Positions 17,966 through 26,284 of a DNA stretch of 34,137 nt are shown here, in pieces. The translations under genes and the position numbers were made by a program. The stretch is from assembly GCA_902797945.1 (NCBI GenBank), contig CADBUU010000059.1, positions 1 through 34,137 of the forward strand, read 5' to 3'. The notes beneath the pieces were generated by a model. That model was given only the letters and a program-made list of their open reading frames with translations. It made no database searches and had not been told where the DNA came from. This stretch comes from an uncultured Eubacteriales bacterium. Its GTDB lineage: Bacteria > Bacillota > Clostridia > Christensenellales > Borkfalkiaceae. The stretch's first letter is position 1. Each line of letters opens with the position of its first letter.

Positions 17966-18068
17966 TTGTTTTTGCGTGAGCAAAAACAATGGGGTACCCC
18001 ATAAATCGACTTTGAATTTATTCGGCATTTTATCGCTCGGAATGGAGAAATTCCAAGTGATAAAATGC
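17966..18068 (-). promoter_or_regulatory. Structured 5' leader of protein B: hairpin, palindrome, hairpin
   Basis: Within the ~195-base leader there are three palindromes. (1) 18025-18068: GCATTTTATC pairs GATAAAATGC, continuing inward to GGAAT/ATTCC around the six-base loop GGAGAA. (2) 17989-18002: ATGGGGTACCCCAT, a perfect 14-base palindrome. (3) 17966-17989: TTGTTTTTGC, loop GTGA, GCAAAAACAA. None is followed by a T-run in transcript sense, so they are not simple terminators. The leader of protein A lacks all three. Confidence 0.7.
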
Positions 18069-18077
18069 AAAAATGTA

Positions 18078-18130
18078 AGAACAATAGTTCTACGATTTTA
18101 TATTGTAACAGAATTATAGTTCTTTGTCAA
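18078..18130 (-). promoter_or_regulatory. Promoter of protein B with two operator-like 14-mers
   Basis: Minus strand TTGACA (18130-18125), 17 bases, TACAAT (18107-18102). On the plus strand AGAATTATAGTTCT (18110-18123) lies in the spacer, and AGAACAATAGTTCT (18078-18091), a perfect AGAAC-N4-GTTCT palindrome, lies just past the expected start at about 18095. Centre-to-centre distance is 32 bases. Confidence 0.85.
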
Positions 18131-18140
18131 GCGTTTTTCG

Positions 18141-18173
18141 AAAAAAATTCCGACGAGAAAAACTCTCGTCGGA
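18141..18173 (-). terminator. Terminator of the GH38/SGNH operon
   Basis: TCCGACGAGA (18149-18158) pairs TCTCGTCGGA (18164-18173). The A7 at 18141-18147 is the T-run on the minus strand. It ends only about 10 bases before the -35 of protein B. Confidence 0.9.
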
Positions 18174-18192
18174 CGTTATATATAATATAATG

Positions 18193-20604
18193 TTATACGG
18201 GCATACCGTCGTAAACGACGCTAAACTTGCCGTCTTTAAAGACTACGCTCACAACTTCGCACGGTTTTGCGACGCCTTCGGCAACAACGCCGTCCAAAGT
18301 CAATTTGAAAGGTTGCTTTTCGCGCGTGGGATTGAATACTCTTGCGATATATCCTCCGTTTTCACCGTTTTTAAATACGGGAACGGTAATTTTTCCCTCT
18401 GCGGTAAGAGAGGGCTTATTCCTCTTGTTTCCGCCCGTCGGGAAGATATTTACGGCGTATGGCTTTTGATTGAACTCTTCGGCGATTTCGGATATTTCGT
18501 CGATATTGCCGACTGCGAGTCTGAAATTATAGACGTATCTTCCGCTGTCTATTCTCGGCAAATATCTGTCCTCGGGGAAAAGTTGTTTATCGTAAATGGG
18601 GTGCATACAATATCCCGAGCCTCTTAAAAGAGTAACGCATATATACCCCTCTTCAATCGTTCCCGCGTAAACGCCGTCGTTTATCACGGCGAATATTTTA
18701 TCATCTTTTCCCTTAACGCCTAAAAAGTTCCTGAAATATATCTCTCCGCTTTCAGGCTTTTCCTCTATTATAAACGGACCGTCGCCAATCGCTTTTCCGC
18801 CCTCGAAGTTTTCGGGAAGGGGAATTTTCACCCTTACGAGGCTGTCCTTTTCTCCGAATTCGACAGTAATTTTCAAATCTACGAAAGGAAAGTTATTATA
18901 CTTTTTATACTGAACGGCGGCAAAAGTCCTTTCCGACGAATAAAAGGCTTCGACGGAAGTCATAACCTTTCCGTCCTCTATCTTTCTTATAGGGGGGACA
19001 GGCGAAGAAGCGTGAATAAAATCTCCGCTCTCTTTTTCCGTCATAAGGGAGAAAGGCTTGGGATTTTTACCCATTTTTTCGAGTTGTTCTTTCGCCATTC
19101 CCCAAGGGTCGGCGTTATCCTCGTAGACGAAAAGTCCGACGGGGCTGTCCAAAAGTCCTTTGACGAAAATTTCGGACAGTCGTCCTTTTTCTATCCCCCA
19201 ACTCTTTGCCGAAACGCCCTTTAACTTTACGGTAAAACGGGTTATTCCGAGCGGTTTTAATTTAGCCTCGAAAACCGCCCTCTTTCTCCAATCGAGATTC
19301 AAAGTAGAGTCTTCTTTTATGGTCTGCGTTAAAATTTCGTTGCCGTCCTCGTCGAAAACGACGGGAAAATAGTGAGTGTTTTCATCCCAATTCTGATCGG
19401 CGAGAGAAAATTCGAACTCCACGGGAGTTTTTATTTTTATCGGTTGATAATTAAAGACGAATACGGGATATTCTCCCTCTTTCGCCTTATCGTCGCCGAC
19501 GGTAAGAAATAAAAAGCATTTCGTGCGGTAATCTTTCATTACCTTTTCGCAACTTGCCAAAAGCCCGAGACCTTCCCTTTCGCCCTCTTCGATACAAGTT
19601 CCGGGAAGAATATCGTGAAATTCGGACAAAAGAAGTTTTTTCTGCGCCCATTCGAATTCTGTTTTATCGAAATTTAAGCCGTCAGCGCTCGCTACGGCAA
19701 TCATTTTCTCGGTTGCGAAAAAGAGATTTTCCGTCCTTCTGAAAGCCTGTTTTACCTTTGCCATAGACGAATAACAACCGGGCATACAGGTTACGAGCGA
19801 AGTTTTTACTTCGCCTTTCGTCTTTATATCGTCAAAAAAGAGGTTTTCGGGGTAACTGTGAAATATATCGAACCCGTCGATTTTAAGATTTTTTATATCT
19901 CCGAGGTCCTTTCTCGACGGTCCGCCACCGTGATTTCCGACTCCCCAAAGGACGTAATCGACGTCGCCGACGTCGGCTTTATCCTCTCCGTTTTTCTCCG
20001 AACCGAGCATTCCGGCGGTAATTCCCTCGGCGCTTTCCCTTATTTTTTCCGCCGCCTTTCCGAGAGGCGAACTGTATGAAAAAGTTTCCGTAACCTTAAC
20101 TTTCGAGCCGTCGGGAGATACCCAATCGAAAAATTTCGAGGGGTAATGAAACTGCGACGTATTAGGACGGCATACCATATAACCGTTATAGCCGTTTTTG
20201 GCAAGTATCTGAACAAGCCCCAAACTGTGTCCGAACGAATCGAAGTTGGTCGCGACCGTCGGCTCTACGCCGAATTTTTCTTTAAAATATTTTTTCCCGA
20301 CCGATATTTGTCTGACGAAGGATTCCCCCGACGGCATAAGGCAATCGGGTTGAAGATACCATCCTCCCGTTATCTTCCATTTGCCTTTTTCGACGAGTTT
20401 TTTTATTTTTTCGAAAAGTTCGGGCGCGTAAGACTCTATCGCCTCATACAAAAGACTTTCGTTATGGCAAAATATATAATCGAATTCGTCGGCAAGTTCG
20501 ACGGCGCTCTTAAAAGTCGAAAGCGCTGACGATATTCCTTCGTCCCAAGTCCATTGCCATATCGGATCTATATGGGCGTTACATATAAGATGAAGTTTCT
20601 TCAT
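18193..20604 (-). CDS. Glycoside hydrolase family 38 alpha-mannosidase
   Basis: An 803-residue intracellular enzyme (no signal peptide). The N-terminus LHLICNAHIDPIWQWTW carries zinc ligands H11 and D13, and NFDSFGHS holds the catalytic nucleophile D122, also a zinc ligand. LSEFHDILPGTC later in the domain supplies a further zinc histidine. The C-terminal ~400 residues form the beta-rich middle and C-terminal GH38 domains. GH38 enzymes cleave alpha-linked mannose from N-glycans or mannan oligosaccharides with retention. It begins 1 base after the stop of the SGNH hydrolase, so the pair is an operon, likely for intracellular trimming of imported acylated mannosides (inference). Confidence 0.92.
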   Translation of the reverse strand: MKKLHLICNAHIDPIWQWTWDEGISSALSTFKSAVELADEFDYIFCHNESLLYEAIESYAPELFEKIKKLVEKGKWKITGGWYLQPDCLMPSGESFVRQISVGKKYFKEKFGVEPTVATNFDSFGHSLGLVQILAKNGYNGYMVCRPNTSQFHYPSKFFDWVSPDGSKVKVTETFSYSSPLGKAAEKIRESAEGITAGMLGSEKNGEDKADVGDVDYVLWGVGNHGGGPSRKDLGDIKNLKIDGFDIFHSYPENLFFDDIKTKGEVKTSLVTCMPGCYSSMAKVKQAFRRTENLFFATEKMIAVASADGLNFDKTEFEWAQKKLLLSEFHDILPGTCIEEGEREGLGLLASCEKVMKDYRTKCFLFLTVGDDKAKEGEYPVFVFNYQPIKIKTPVEFEFSLADQNWDENTHYFPVVFDEDGNEILTQTIKEDSTLNLDWRKRAVFEAKLKPLGITRFTVKLKGVSAKSWGIEKGRLSEIFVKGLLDSPVGLFVYEDNADPWGMAKEQLEKMGKNPKPFSLMTEKESGDFIHASSPVPPIRKIEDGKVMTSVEAFYSSERTFAAVQYKKYNNFPFVDLKITVEFGEKDSLVRVKIPLPENFEGGKAIGDGPFIIEEKPESGEIYFRNFLGVKGKDDKIFAVINDGVYAGTIEEGYICVTLLRGSGYCMHPIYDKQLFPEDRYLPRIDSGRYVYNFRLAVGNIDEISEIAEEFNQKPYAVNIFPTGGNKRNKPSLTAEGKITVPVFKNGENGGYIARVFNPTREKQPFKLTLDGVVAEGVAKPCEVVSVVFKDGKFSVVYDGMPV

Positions 20605-20605
20605 T

Positions 20606-21403
20606 TTATTTTTTCTTTTCTATTTCGTGATTGTAAGGTTTTTTATTTATAAGCGGAACTTGATAAAATTCTTCGGGCTTCTCTAAAACTATACGCGTTA
20701 TAAGAGAAGAAACGAATTTCGCCGTAAGATAATACCCCGAAGCGTTCAAATGTCCGTTATAATAAAATTTTCTCTTGAAATCCTCGTCGTATTTCGGCGC
20801 GTAAGTATATAAATCCACGACGTTGGTATGAGTAAACGCTTTTTCGAAATCAAGAATCAGCCTTCTGAATTCGGCTTTCTTTGCCTCCGACTCTTCTCCG
20901 TCTATCGACTTCGGCAAAGTGAGAAGGAAAAATCTTGCGTCGGGAGATATTTCCTTATATTTTTGTATTATCTGCGCATAGTAGCCGGCGATAGTCGGCT
21001 TGTTTTTCGTATAGTCGTCGAAGTTTACGTCGTCGACGCTTCCGATTTCCATATTCGCTCCGAACATATCGTTTACGCCGAGAGCGATTATATACGCTTG
21101 ACACGCTTTATCTTTATCCCAAAAACCGTTTTCGTCGGCGTAAGTATCTATATACCATTTCGCAGTCATTCCGCCTCTCGAAAAATTATAAACTTTACTT
21201 CCCGAAAACCTCGCGATATACTGTCCCCAGGAATATTCGTATAAATCGTGATAACTTCTCTTTCCGTCCGAGTAAAGTTGTTCTATCTCCCCCGACGAAA
21301 GGCTGTCTCCTATGCAGGCAATAGTCCTGAATATTCCTATAAGCCCGCCGTCGGACTCGAGCTTGTCCATAACTTCGGTTTTTAAAAAGTCGTTCTCTTC
21401 CAT
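20606..21403 (-). CDS. SGNH/GDSL hydrolase
   Basis: A 265-residue cytosolic esterase of the SGNH fold. Block I IACIGDSLSSGE carries nucleophile S34, block II glycine is in NFSRGGMTAKW, block III is ALGVNDMFG (N), and block V is YYNGHLNASGYY (catalytic H of a relaxed DxxH). By family it removes acyl groups, often acetyl, from carbohydrates or lipids. It is the first gene of the operon with the GH38 mannosidase, with a strong promoter. The leader includes the short palindrome ATAAAAAGTCTTTTTAT before the AAGGAG ribosome site. Confidence 0.87.
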   Translation of the reverse strand: MEENDFLKTEVMDKLESDGGLIGIFRTIACIGDSLSSGEIEQLYSDGKRSYHDLYEYSWGQYIARFSGSKVYNFSRGGMTAKWYIDTYADENGFWDKDKACQAYIIALGVNDMFGANMEIGSVDDVNFDDYTKNKPTIAGYYAQIIQKYKEISPDARFFLLTLPKSIDGEESEAKKAEFRRLILDFEKAFTHTNVVDLYTYAPKYDEDFKRKFYYNGHLNASGYYLTAKFVSSLITRIVLEKPEEFYQVPLINKKPYNHEIEKKK

Positions 21404-21441
21404 TGTATCTCCTTTTTATAAAAAGACTTTTTATCGCCTAA

Positions 21442-21471
21442 ATTATATAATACCAAAAGAAATCAAGTCAA
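21442..21471 (-). promoter_or_regulatory. Promoter of the SGNH-GH38 operon
   Basis: Minus strand TTGACT (21471-21466), 18 bases, TATAAT (21447-21442), about 40 bases before ATG 21403. It lies within 20 bases of the aspartate kinase stop, and I see no terminator between them. Confidence 0.8.
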
Positions 21472-21487
21472 GTAAAAACAAAAAAAT

Positions 21488-22711
21488 TTACGAAAACAAG
21501 GAGATTATTTTTTTATCGATTTTCCCCTCTTCCCCTTCGCTGACGGCAAGATAAAACCCGTCGGCTAAGTCGGCTGAAAAAAGATACTCGGCGCCCTCTT
21601 TCGCCTCTTTATACGCAAGCCTTGAAATTTCTCCTTTCGCAAAATAATAGAGGGTAACTCTGTCCGAAATTTTATAACTTCTGATTTTAGCGACCGAATT
21701 TATTTTCGGCAGATTTTCCGTTCCTAAAATTACAGCCGTAACTTTATCCGCCCTCGCCGAAACCGCAACTATTTTAAGTCCTTTTATTCCGCATAATTTC
21801 AAAAGAAGGTCGTATCCCTCGTTTATTCCCGTAAGTTCTATATAAGCGCAGTTCTTTTTCTTCGCTACGGCGGAGACAAAGCCCTCGCGCTCCTCCCGTA
21901 TGACCGTTCCCTCACGGTCGGGGAAAAAAGTGTTTTTTACGGTAATGGTCAGTCCCGTTCCGATAAGAGGCAGAACGCTGTCGGGATGCAAAACGCTCGC
22001 CCCGAATTCGGAAATTATTCTCGCTTCGTTAAACCCCAATTCCGAAAGGGGGGAAGCGTCGGGACATATTTTCGGATCTATCGGGTAAAATCCGTCGACG
22101 TCGGTAAAGTTGACGTAATCGGTCGCAAGCGCCGCTGAAACGACCGCCCCCGAAAAATCGCTTCCGCCTCGCCCGAAGAGTTTTATTTTCCCCTCGCCGT
22201 CCGAACCGTAAAACCCTCCGCATATAAACTTCCCTTTTTTGAGATAAAAATCTTTTATTAAAAATTTCGAAAACTCAATGTTGAACTTTCCGTCTCCGTC
22301 GAATTTCATAACGTCGGCGGCGTCGCAAAATTCATAGCCTAAATACTCGGACGCAAGAAGGGCGAAAGCGTATTCTCCTCTCGAAACGAGAAAATCGAGC
22401 GTCGGTTGTAAATTAAACTCCCGCTCGATTTTCTTTCGTAAATTCTCTATATCTATTTTTAATTTAAGTCCTTCTTTTACAGCGTATAATCTTTTATAGA
22501 AAGGCTCCGTCGCCTTAAATACGCTCTCTCCTCTTTTAAGAGAGAAAAAGGCGTTTATTAAAATATCGGTTATTTTATCCTCTTTTTCGGTCTTGCCGCC
22601 CGCCGATACGACGATCGCCGCAACCTCTTTTTGCTTTCGCGTCGCTTCCGCCGTCAGAAAAAATTCCCTCGCTCCCGCAAGAGAACTTCCTCCGAATTTA
22701 AGTGTTTTCAA
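21488..22711 (-). CDS. lysC: Aspartate kinase
   Basis: A 407-residue aspartokinase that phosphorylates aspartate, the first step to lysine, threonine, methionine and diaminopimelate. The N-terminus KFGGSSLAG is the kinase motif (commonly KFGGTSVA). VSRGEYAFALLASEYLG, KLFGRGGSDFSGAVVSAAL, NFTDVDGFYPIDPKI and GASVLHPDSVLPL complete the catalytic domain, and the last ~110 residues are a pair of ACT-like domains. The start is TTG at 22711, overlapping the TGA of the 36-residue gene by TTGA, so translation is probably coupled. No lysine riboswitch leader exists because it is internal to an operon with cdaA. Confidence 0.88.
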   Translation of the reverse strand: MKTLKFGGSSLAGAREFFLTAEATRKQKEVAAIVVSAGGKTEKEDKITDILINAFFSLKRGESVFKATEPFYKRLYAVKEGLKLKIDIENLRKKIEREFNLQPTLDFLVSRGEYAFALLASEYLGYEFCDAADVMKFDGDGKFNIEFSKFLIKDFYLKKGKFICGGFYGSDGEGKIKLFGRGGSDFSGAVVSAALATDYVNFTDVDGFYPIDPKICPDASPLSELGFNEARIISEFGASVLHPDSVLPLIGTGLTITVKNTFFPDREGTVIREEREGFVSAVAKKKNCAYIELTGINEGYDLLLKLCGIKGLKIVAVSARADKVTAVILGTENLPKINSVAKIRSYKISDRVTLYYFAKGEISRLAYKEAKEGAEYLFSADLADGFYLAVSEGEEGKIDKKIISLFS

Positions 22712-22818
22712 TAGTTCATCACCACGTATACGAAAACTGCGAGAACCGCCGCCAAAAGCGCGGTCATTATCACTCCGAAAACTTTCGACGAAACGCTCGT
22801 CTTTTTATCTTCATTCAT
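22708..22818 (-). CDS. Small single-pass membrane protein between cdaA and lysC (36 aa)
   Basis: A short frame with a strong GGAGGT ribosome site 7 bases before ATG 22818. It encodes a charged N-terminus MNEDKKTSVSSK followed by one hydrophobic helix (VFGVIMTALLAAVLAVFVYVV) and MNY. Its stop overlaps the TTG start of lysC, and it begins 14 bases after cdaA. I do not recognise the family. In most Firmicutes the gene after cdaA is cdaR, a membrane-anchored regulator with YbbR domains; this peptide has only the membrane helix. Real-gene status is supported by the ribosome site, the tight packing and a clear transmembrane helix. Confidence 0.7.
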   Translation of the reverse strand: MNEDKKTSVSSKVFGVIMTALLAAVLAVFVYVVMNY

Positions 22819-22832
22819 ATTCCGACCTCCCG

Positions 22833-23669
22833 TTATGAATTCTTCTGTCCAAGAAGTTCTTGCCAATAATATTCTTTAAGAACCTTTCTGAGCATCTCAG
22901 AATCTGCATATCTCTTTATCTTTCCGCCCTGCGCTATCGAAATAATACCGGTTTCTTCGGATACGATAAGCGCCGTAACGTTGATCGTCTCGGTTATTCC
23001 TATCCCCGCCCTATGTCTCGTTCCGAGTTCCTTGGGAATGTTCAATTCCTGAGAAAGGGGAAGAAAGCACCCTGCGGCATGTATCTTAGTGCCGTTTATT
23101 ACCATCGCCCCGTCGTGAAGCGGCGTTTTAGGGAAGAAAATACTCTCTATCAAAGCGGAAGAAATAGTCGAATCGATCGTAACTCCGCTCTCTATTACCG
23201 ACTTCGGAAGATTGCCGTTCGCAAGTATTATTATCGCCCCGACGTCGTTTTTCGACATATTTTGAAGCGCCTTTACGATTTCGTCTATACATTTCGTCGC
23301 ATTGGGATCCGTTACCCCTTTATCGACGTGCTTGGTTTCCGACGACGTTTTCTTTATCCCGAAATCCCATATATCTCTCTTAATTTCGGTGGCGAACATC
23401 GCTATTACCGCTATTACGAAAATCATCGGAACGAGAAAGTAAAACTTACTCTGAAGCGAAGTCGTTTCAAACGAAATAAATACTATTCCCGTTATCAAAA
23501 CGTATAAAACAAAGACGAAAACGAGCCATTTGGCGTTGTTTTTCACCATTATCCTTATCGTATAAAAAAACACGAAAAACAATACGATTATCGTCAAAAT
23601 GGAAGATACGACCGAACTGTGGAAATTACTTCCGAGTTTGGTAAAAAATTCCGTTATTTTTTCAAGCAT
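22833..23669 (-). CDS. cdaA: CdaA diadenylate cyclase (c-di-AMP synthase)
   Basis: A 278-residue membrane enzyme making c-di-AMP from two ATP. Three transmembrane helices lie at about 21-42, 47-67 and 76-94, a linker follows, then the DAC domain with DGA (186-188) in LHDGAMVINGTKI and RHR (218-220) in LGTRHRAGIGITE, plus the acidic SEETGIISIA. Length matches CdaA/YbbP. c-di-AMP controls potassium and osmolyte transport and cell-wall homeostasis in Gram-positives. The usual downstream partners cdaR and glmM are absent; instead orf36 and lysC follow. The ribosome site is AAGGAG. It follows holA by 62 bases without a clear promoter. Confidence 0.95.
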   Translation of the reverse strand: MLEKITEFFTKLGSNFHSSVVSSILTIIVLFFVFFYTIRIMVKNNAKWLVFVFVLYVLITGIVFISFETTSLQSKFYFLVPMIFVIAVIAMFATEIKRDIWDFGIKKTSSETKHVDKGVTDPNATKCIDEIVKALQNMSKNDVGAIIILANGNLPKSVIESGVTIDSTISSALIESIFFPKTPLHDGAMVINGTKIHAAGCFLPLSQELNIPKELGTRHRAGIGITETINVTALIVSEETGIISIAQGGKIKRYADSEMLRKVLKEYYWQELLGQKNS

Positions 23670-23731
23670 ATTTTTTCTCCTTATATATTATGCCCCTAAG
23701 CCCTTTATTATTCTCGTTTGAAATAAACCTA

Positions 23732-24712
23732 TCAGCGGTTTCCTCCGACCAAAACGTTCATTATCGCGTTCCAGACTGCGTCCTGCTGTTCTATCGCTCC
23801 GCTTTTAAAACCGAAATCGAGAGAGGACAGTTTATCGGTTATTTCCTTTATTCTCTTCGGCGAAAACGCGCTCGCCTGACTTTTGGCTTTTTTTACGGCG
23901 TATTCCTTTACTTTAAGGCTCTTCGCTATATCCGAAACGCTCATCGCCGTAGACGTGACCGAAACGTATAAAAGCCTTCTGAAATAATTATACAGCGAAG
24001 AAAAAACCCTTTGTCCGTCGCCAGCGTTTCCGACCATTCCGATAAGCGCGTCGTAAGCCTTGTCGAACCTCTTCGCGACAATATAGTCGACGACTTCGTA
24101 TAATTCGTAGTCCGTTTCCTTATGGCATATCGCCGTAACGTCCTCTTCGGTAATGACATTTCCATCGTCGCAATAGCAAATAAGTTTTTCGGTTTCGCCG
24201 TTTATCCTCGTCATATCGAATAAACAATAGTCTATAAGTCGATTAACGGCTCCCTGCGTTATGGTAAGTCCGCTTTTTTTGACTTCGTTTATCACCCAAC
24301 TCGACAACAGCGAAAAGTCGCCTTTCGAACAATCGACAACGCACACGTTTTTCTGTTTCGCAATATTTTCGCACGGCGAAGAGTTTACGATTATCAAAAC
24401 CGTGGTATCTATCGGCTCGTCAAAGTATTTTTTTAATTTGTTTATGTCCGCCGCAAGCGGATAATATTCCTTTACGACGACTACCCTTTTATCGCTTAAA
24501 AAAGGGTAACTCGAAATCGCATATATAAGTTTATCCGCGTCGCCTTTTAAATCTCCGCCCTCGAAATATGAAAGATTTAAGTCGGGTTGCTTTAAACAGA
24601 CGTTACAAATAAGTTTTTGCGCCCTTTCGAGGAAAAAAACGTCCTCGCCCGTCAATAGGTATATCGGTCGAACGTCTACCGTCAGACTTTTTTTCAGTTC
24701 TTTAAACAGCAT
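23732..24712 (-). CDS. holA: DNA polymerase III delta subunit
   Basis: A 326-residue clamp-loader subunit that opens the beta sliding clamp. The N-terminus has PIYLLTGEDVFFLERAQKLI; later come YPFLSDKRVVVVKEYYPL and TRINGETEKLICYCDDGNVI, as in Firmicutes HolA (YqeN). In Bacillus the gene is also next to comEC, so the neighbour supports the call. It has its own promoter inside the 66-base gap after comEC and a GAGGTG ribosome site. Confidence 0.93.
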   Translation of the reverse strand: MLFKELKKSLTVDVRPIYLLTGEDVFFLERAQKLICNVCLKQPDLNLSYFEGGDLKGDADKLIYAISSYPFLSDKRVVVVKEYYPLAADINKLKKYFDEPIDTTVLIIVNSSPCENIAKQKNVCVVDCSKGDFSLLSSWVINEVKKSGLTITQGAVNRLIDYCLFDMTRINGETEKLICYCDDGNVITEEDVTAICHKETDYELYEVVDYIVAKRFDKAYDALIGMVGNAGDGQRVFSSLYNYFRRLLYVSVTSTAMSVSDIAKSLKVKEYAVKKAKSQASAFSPKRIKEITDKLSSLDFGFKSGAIEQQDAVWNAIMNVLVGGNR

Positions 24713-24730
24713 ACGCTCACCTCTCGCATT

Positions 24731-24759
24731 ATTTTAACATTTTTGATTATAAAAATCAA
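24731..24759 (-). promoter_or_regulatory. Promoter of holA-cdaA-orf36-lysC
   Basis: Minus strand TTGATT (24759-24754), 17 bases, TAAAAT (24736-24731), about 20 bases before ATG 24712. Confidence 0.65.
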
Positions 24760-24778
24760 GAGTTTTCCTTATATGTTA

Positions 24779-26284
24779 TCATTTTATAATTGAAAAAACG
24801 ACCGAAACGAGCATACAAACGCCTATTATGCTTACAGACGCCCTCTTGATTTTAGCGCTTACGTTTACTCCGTCGCTTAATAAAGCCAACGCCGCATAAT
24901 ATATCCCGCCTATTATGGGCGGAATAAAGTCGATATATAATTTCATTCCGGACAGAAAAGCCGTCAGACTGTCTACGCCGACAATCAACATATTCGGCAA
25001 AAATAGGGTTATAGGTCGGATAACGGGTAAAATAGCCGATAAAATAAAGGCTATCCAAATCATATAATAAATTATCGAAACTACGGGAACAATAAAGAAA
25101 TTCGTTATTATTCCGACTATCGGAAAATACCCGAATGCGTTTACGCTCATGGGATATGCAACCAACTGTGCCGACAACGTTCCCGACAGAACGGAAGAAA
25201 TTTTTTCGTTGTAATTTATTTTTCTTTTTATAGTAGGAGCGAGAAAGACGAGAGAAAGTGCTATCGAAAAGGACAGCGCAAATCCCATTCCGAAAATCTC
25301 GGTCGGAAAAATCAAGCAGACTACTATGCAGGCGAAAGATATTGCGTTAAAAGAATCGCCCTTCTCTCCGACGACGTCCGACAGTCCGAGGATAATAAAC
25401 ATTATCGCGGCTCTAAGCGACGAAGCCGAAAATCCACACGTTCCCGAATACAAAATAAGAATTAAAGATATAATTATACTTTTTAAAAGTCTTTTGCCTT
25501 TGTTCTTTCTGAATATAAATCCGAGCGCAATATACAGCATACCGACGTGCATTCCCGAAACGGCGAAAACGTGCGCTATTCCGCCAAGTCTGTAAACTTT
25601 TAACTCTTCGCTATCGAGGTAGCCCGTATCGCCCGTAAACAGCGCCGCTATCACTCCGCCTTTCTCTTCTTTTTCGACGTTAAGCGCCTCGTCTACGAAG
25701 ATTTTTATTTTTGAAAATATACTGTCGCTTTTCCCGATAACTTTTACGCTCGTTACGCCTTGCGAATAAGAGGATATTCCGCTTAAAATATTATACGAAT
25801 ACTTTATCCCCTCTTCGTCGGTGATTTCAACAGGTTTAACTCTGCATTTTGCCGAAATAACGTCATATAGGCGGACTTCGCTATCCGTATAAAGACTAAT
25901 ATCTCCTACACTTTCCCCGCCGAGAAAACAATCGCAGAGTCTTATTTTGGCGCTGCCGCCATTTACCGATTTTTCGGAAACCACTCCGCTTATAGTGTAT
26001 TCGTCTTCGTCAAGACTTTCGTTTACGGCATTGTCCACGCTGAAATATACTCTCGAAAATCCTACGAGCATCGCGATAAAAAATGCGAAAGAGGCGACGC
26101 GAATTTTACTAAACGGAGTATCGAAACACAACAGTTTTATTATAAATGGGAATATAAGCGCCGAAACTCCGACGATCGGATAAACGAAAACGCCGAGATA
26201 TGGATAATAGGAACATAAAATTGCGCCTAAAATCACACCTATTGCGGAAAACGCTATCGGTCGGAAGTTTATTATTCTTTTCAT
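24779..26284 (-). CDS. comEC: ComEC/Rec2 DNA-uptake channel lacking the C-terminal MBL domain
   Basis: A 501-residue polytopic membrane protein. After two or three N-terminal helices an OB-like soluble region (about 90-195, DUF4131 type) is followed by the Competence domain, marked by ALFTGDTGYLDSEELKVYRLGG and HVFAVSGMHVGMLYIALG and then many helices. Typical ComEC proteins are 700-800 residues with a metallo-beta-lactamase domain at the C-terminus that degrades the non-transported strand. Here the protein ends in a short cytosolic tail after the last helix, so that domain is missing. The start overlaps the stop of a separate MBL hydrolase gene by 4 bases. It should form the inner-membrane pore for single-stranded DNA uptake. 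Confidence 0.9.
   Translation of the reverse strand: MKRIINFRPIAFSAIGVILGAILCSYYPYLGVFVYPIVGVSALIFPFIIKLLCFDTPFSKIRVASFAFFIAMLVGFSRVYFSVDNAVNESLDEDEYTISGVVSEKSVNGGSAKIRLCDCFLGGESVGDISLYTDSEVRLYDVISAKCRVKPVEITDEEGIKYSYNILSGISSYSQGVTSVKVIGKSDSIFSKIKIFVDEALNVEKEEKGGVIAALFTGDTGYLDSEELKVYRLGGIAHVFAVSGMHVGMLYIALGFIFRKNKGKRLLKSIIISLILILYSGTCGFSASSLRAAIMFIILGLSDVVGEKGDSFNAISFACIVVCLIFPTEIFGMGFALSFSIALSLVFLAPTIKRKINYNEKISSVLSGTLSAQLVAYPMSVNAFGYFPIVGIITNFFIVPVVSIIYYMIWIAFILSAILPVIRPITLFLPNMLIVGVDSLTAFLSGMKLYIDFIPPIIGGIYYAALALLSDGVNVSAKIKRASVSIIGVCMLVSVVFSIIK

Noticed and set aside
22711-22832. A lysine riboswitch before lysC
   Set aside because: lysC overlaps the preceding small gene, leaving no leader.
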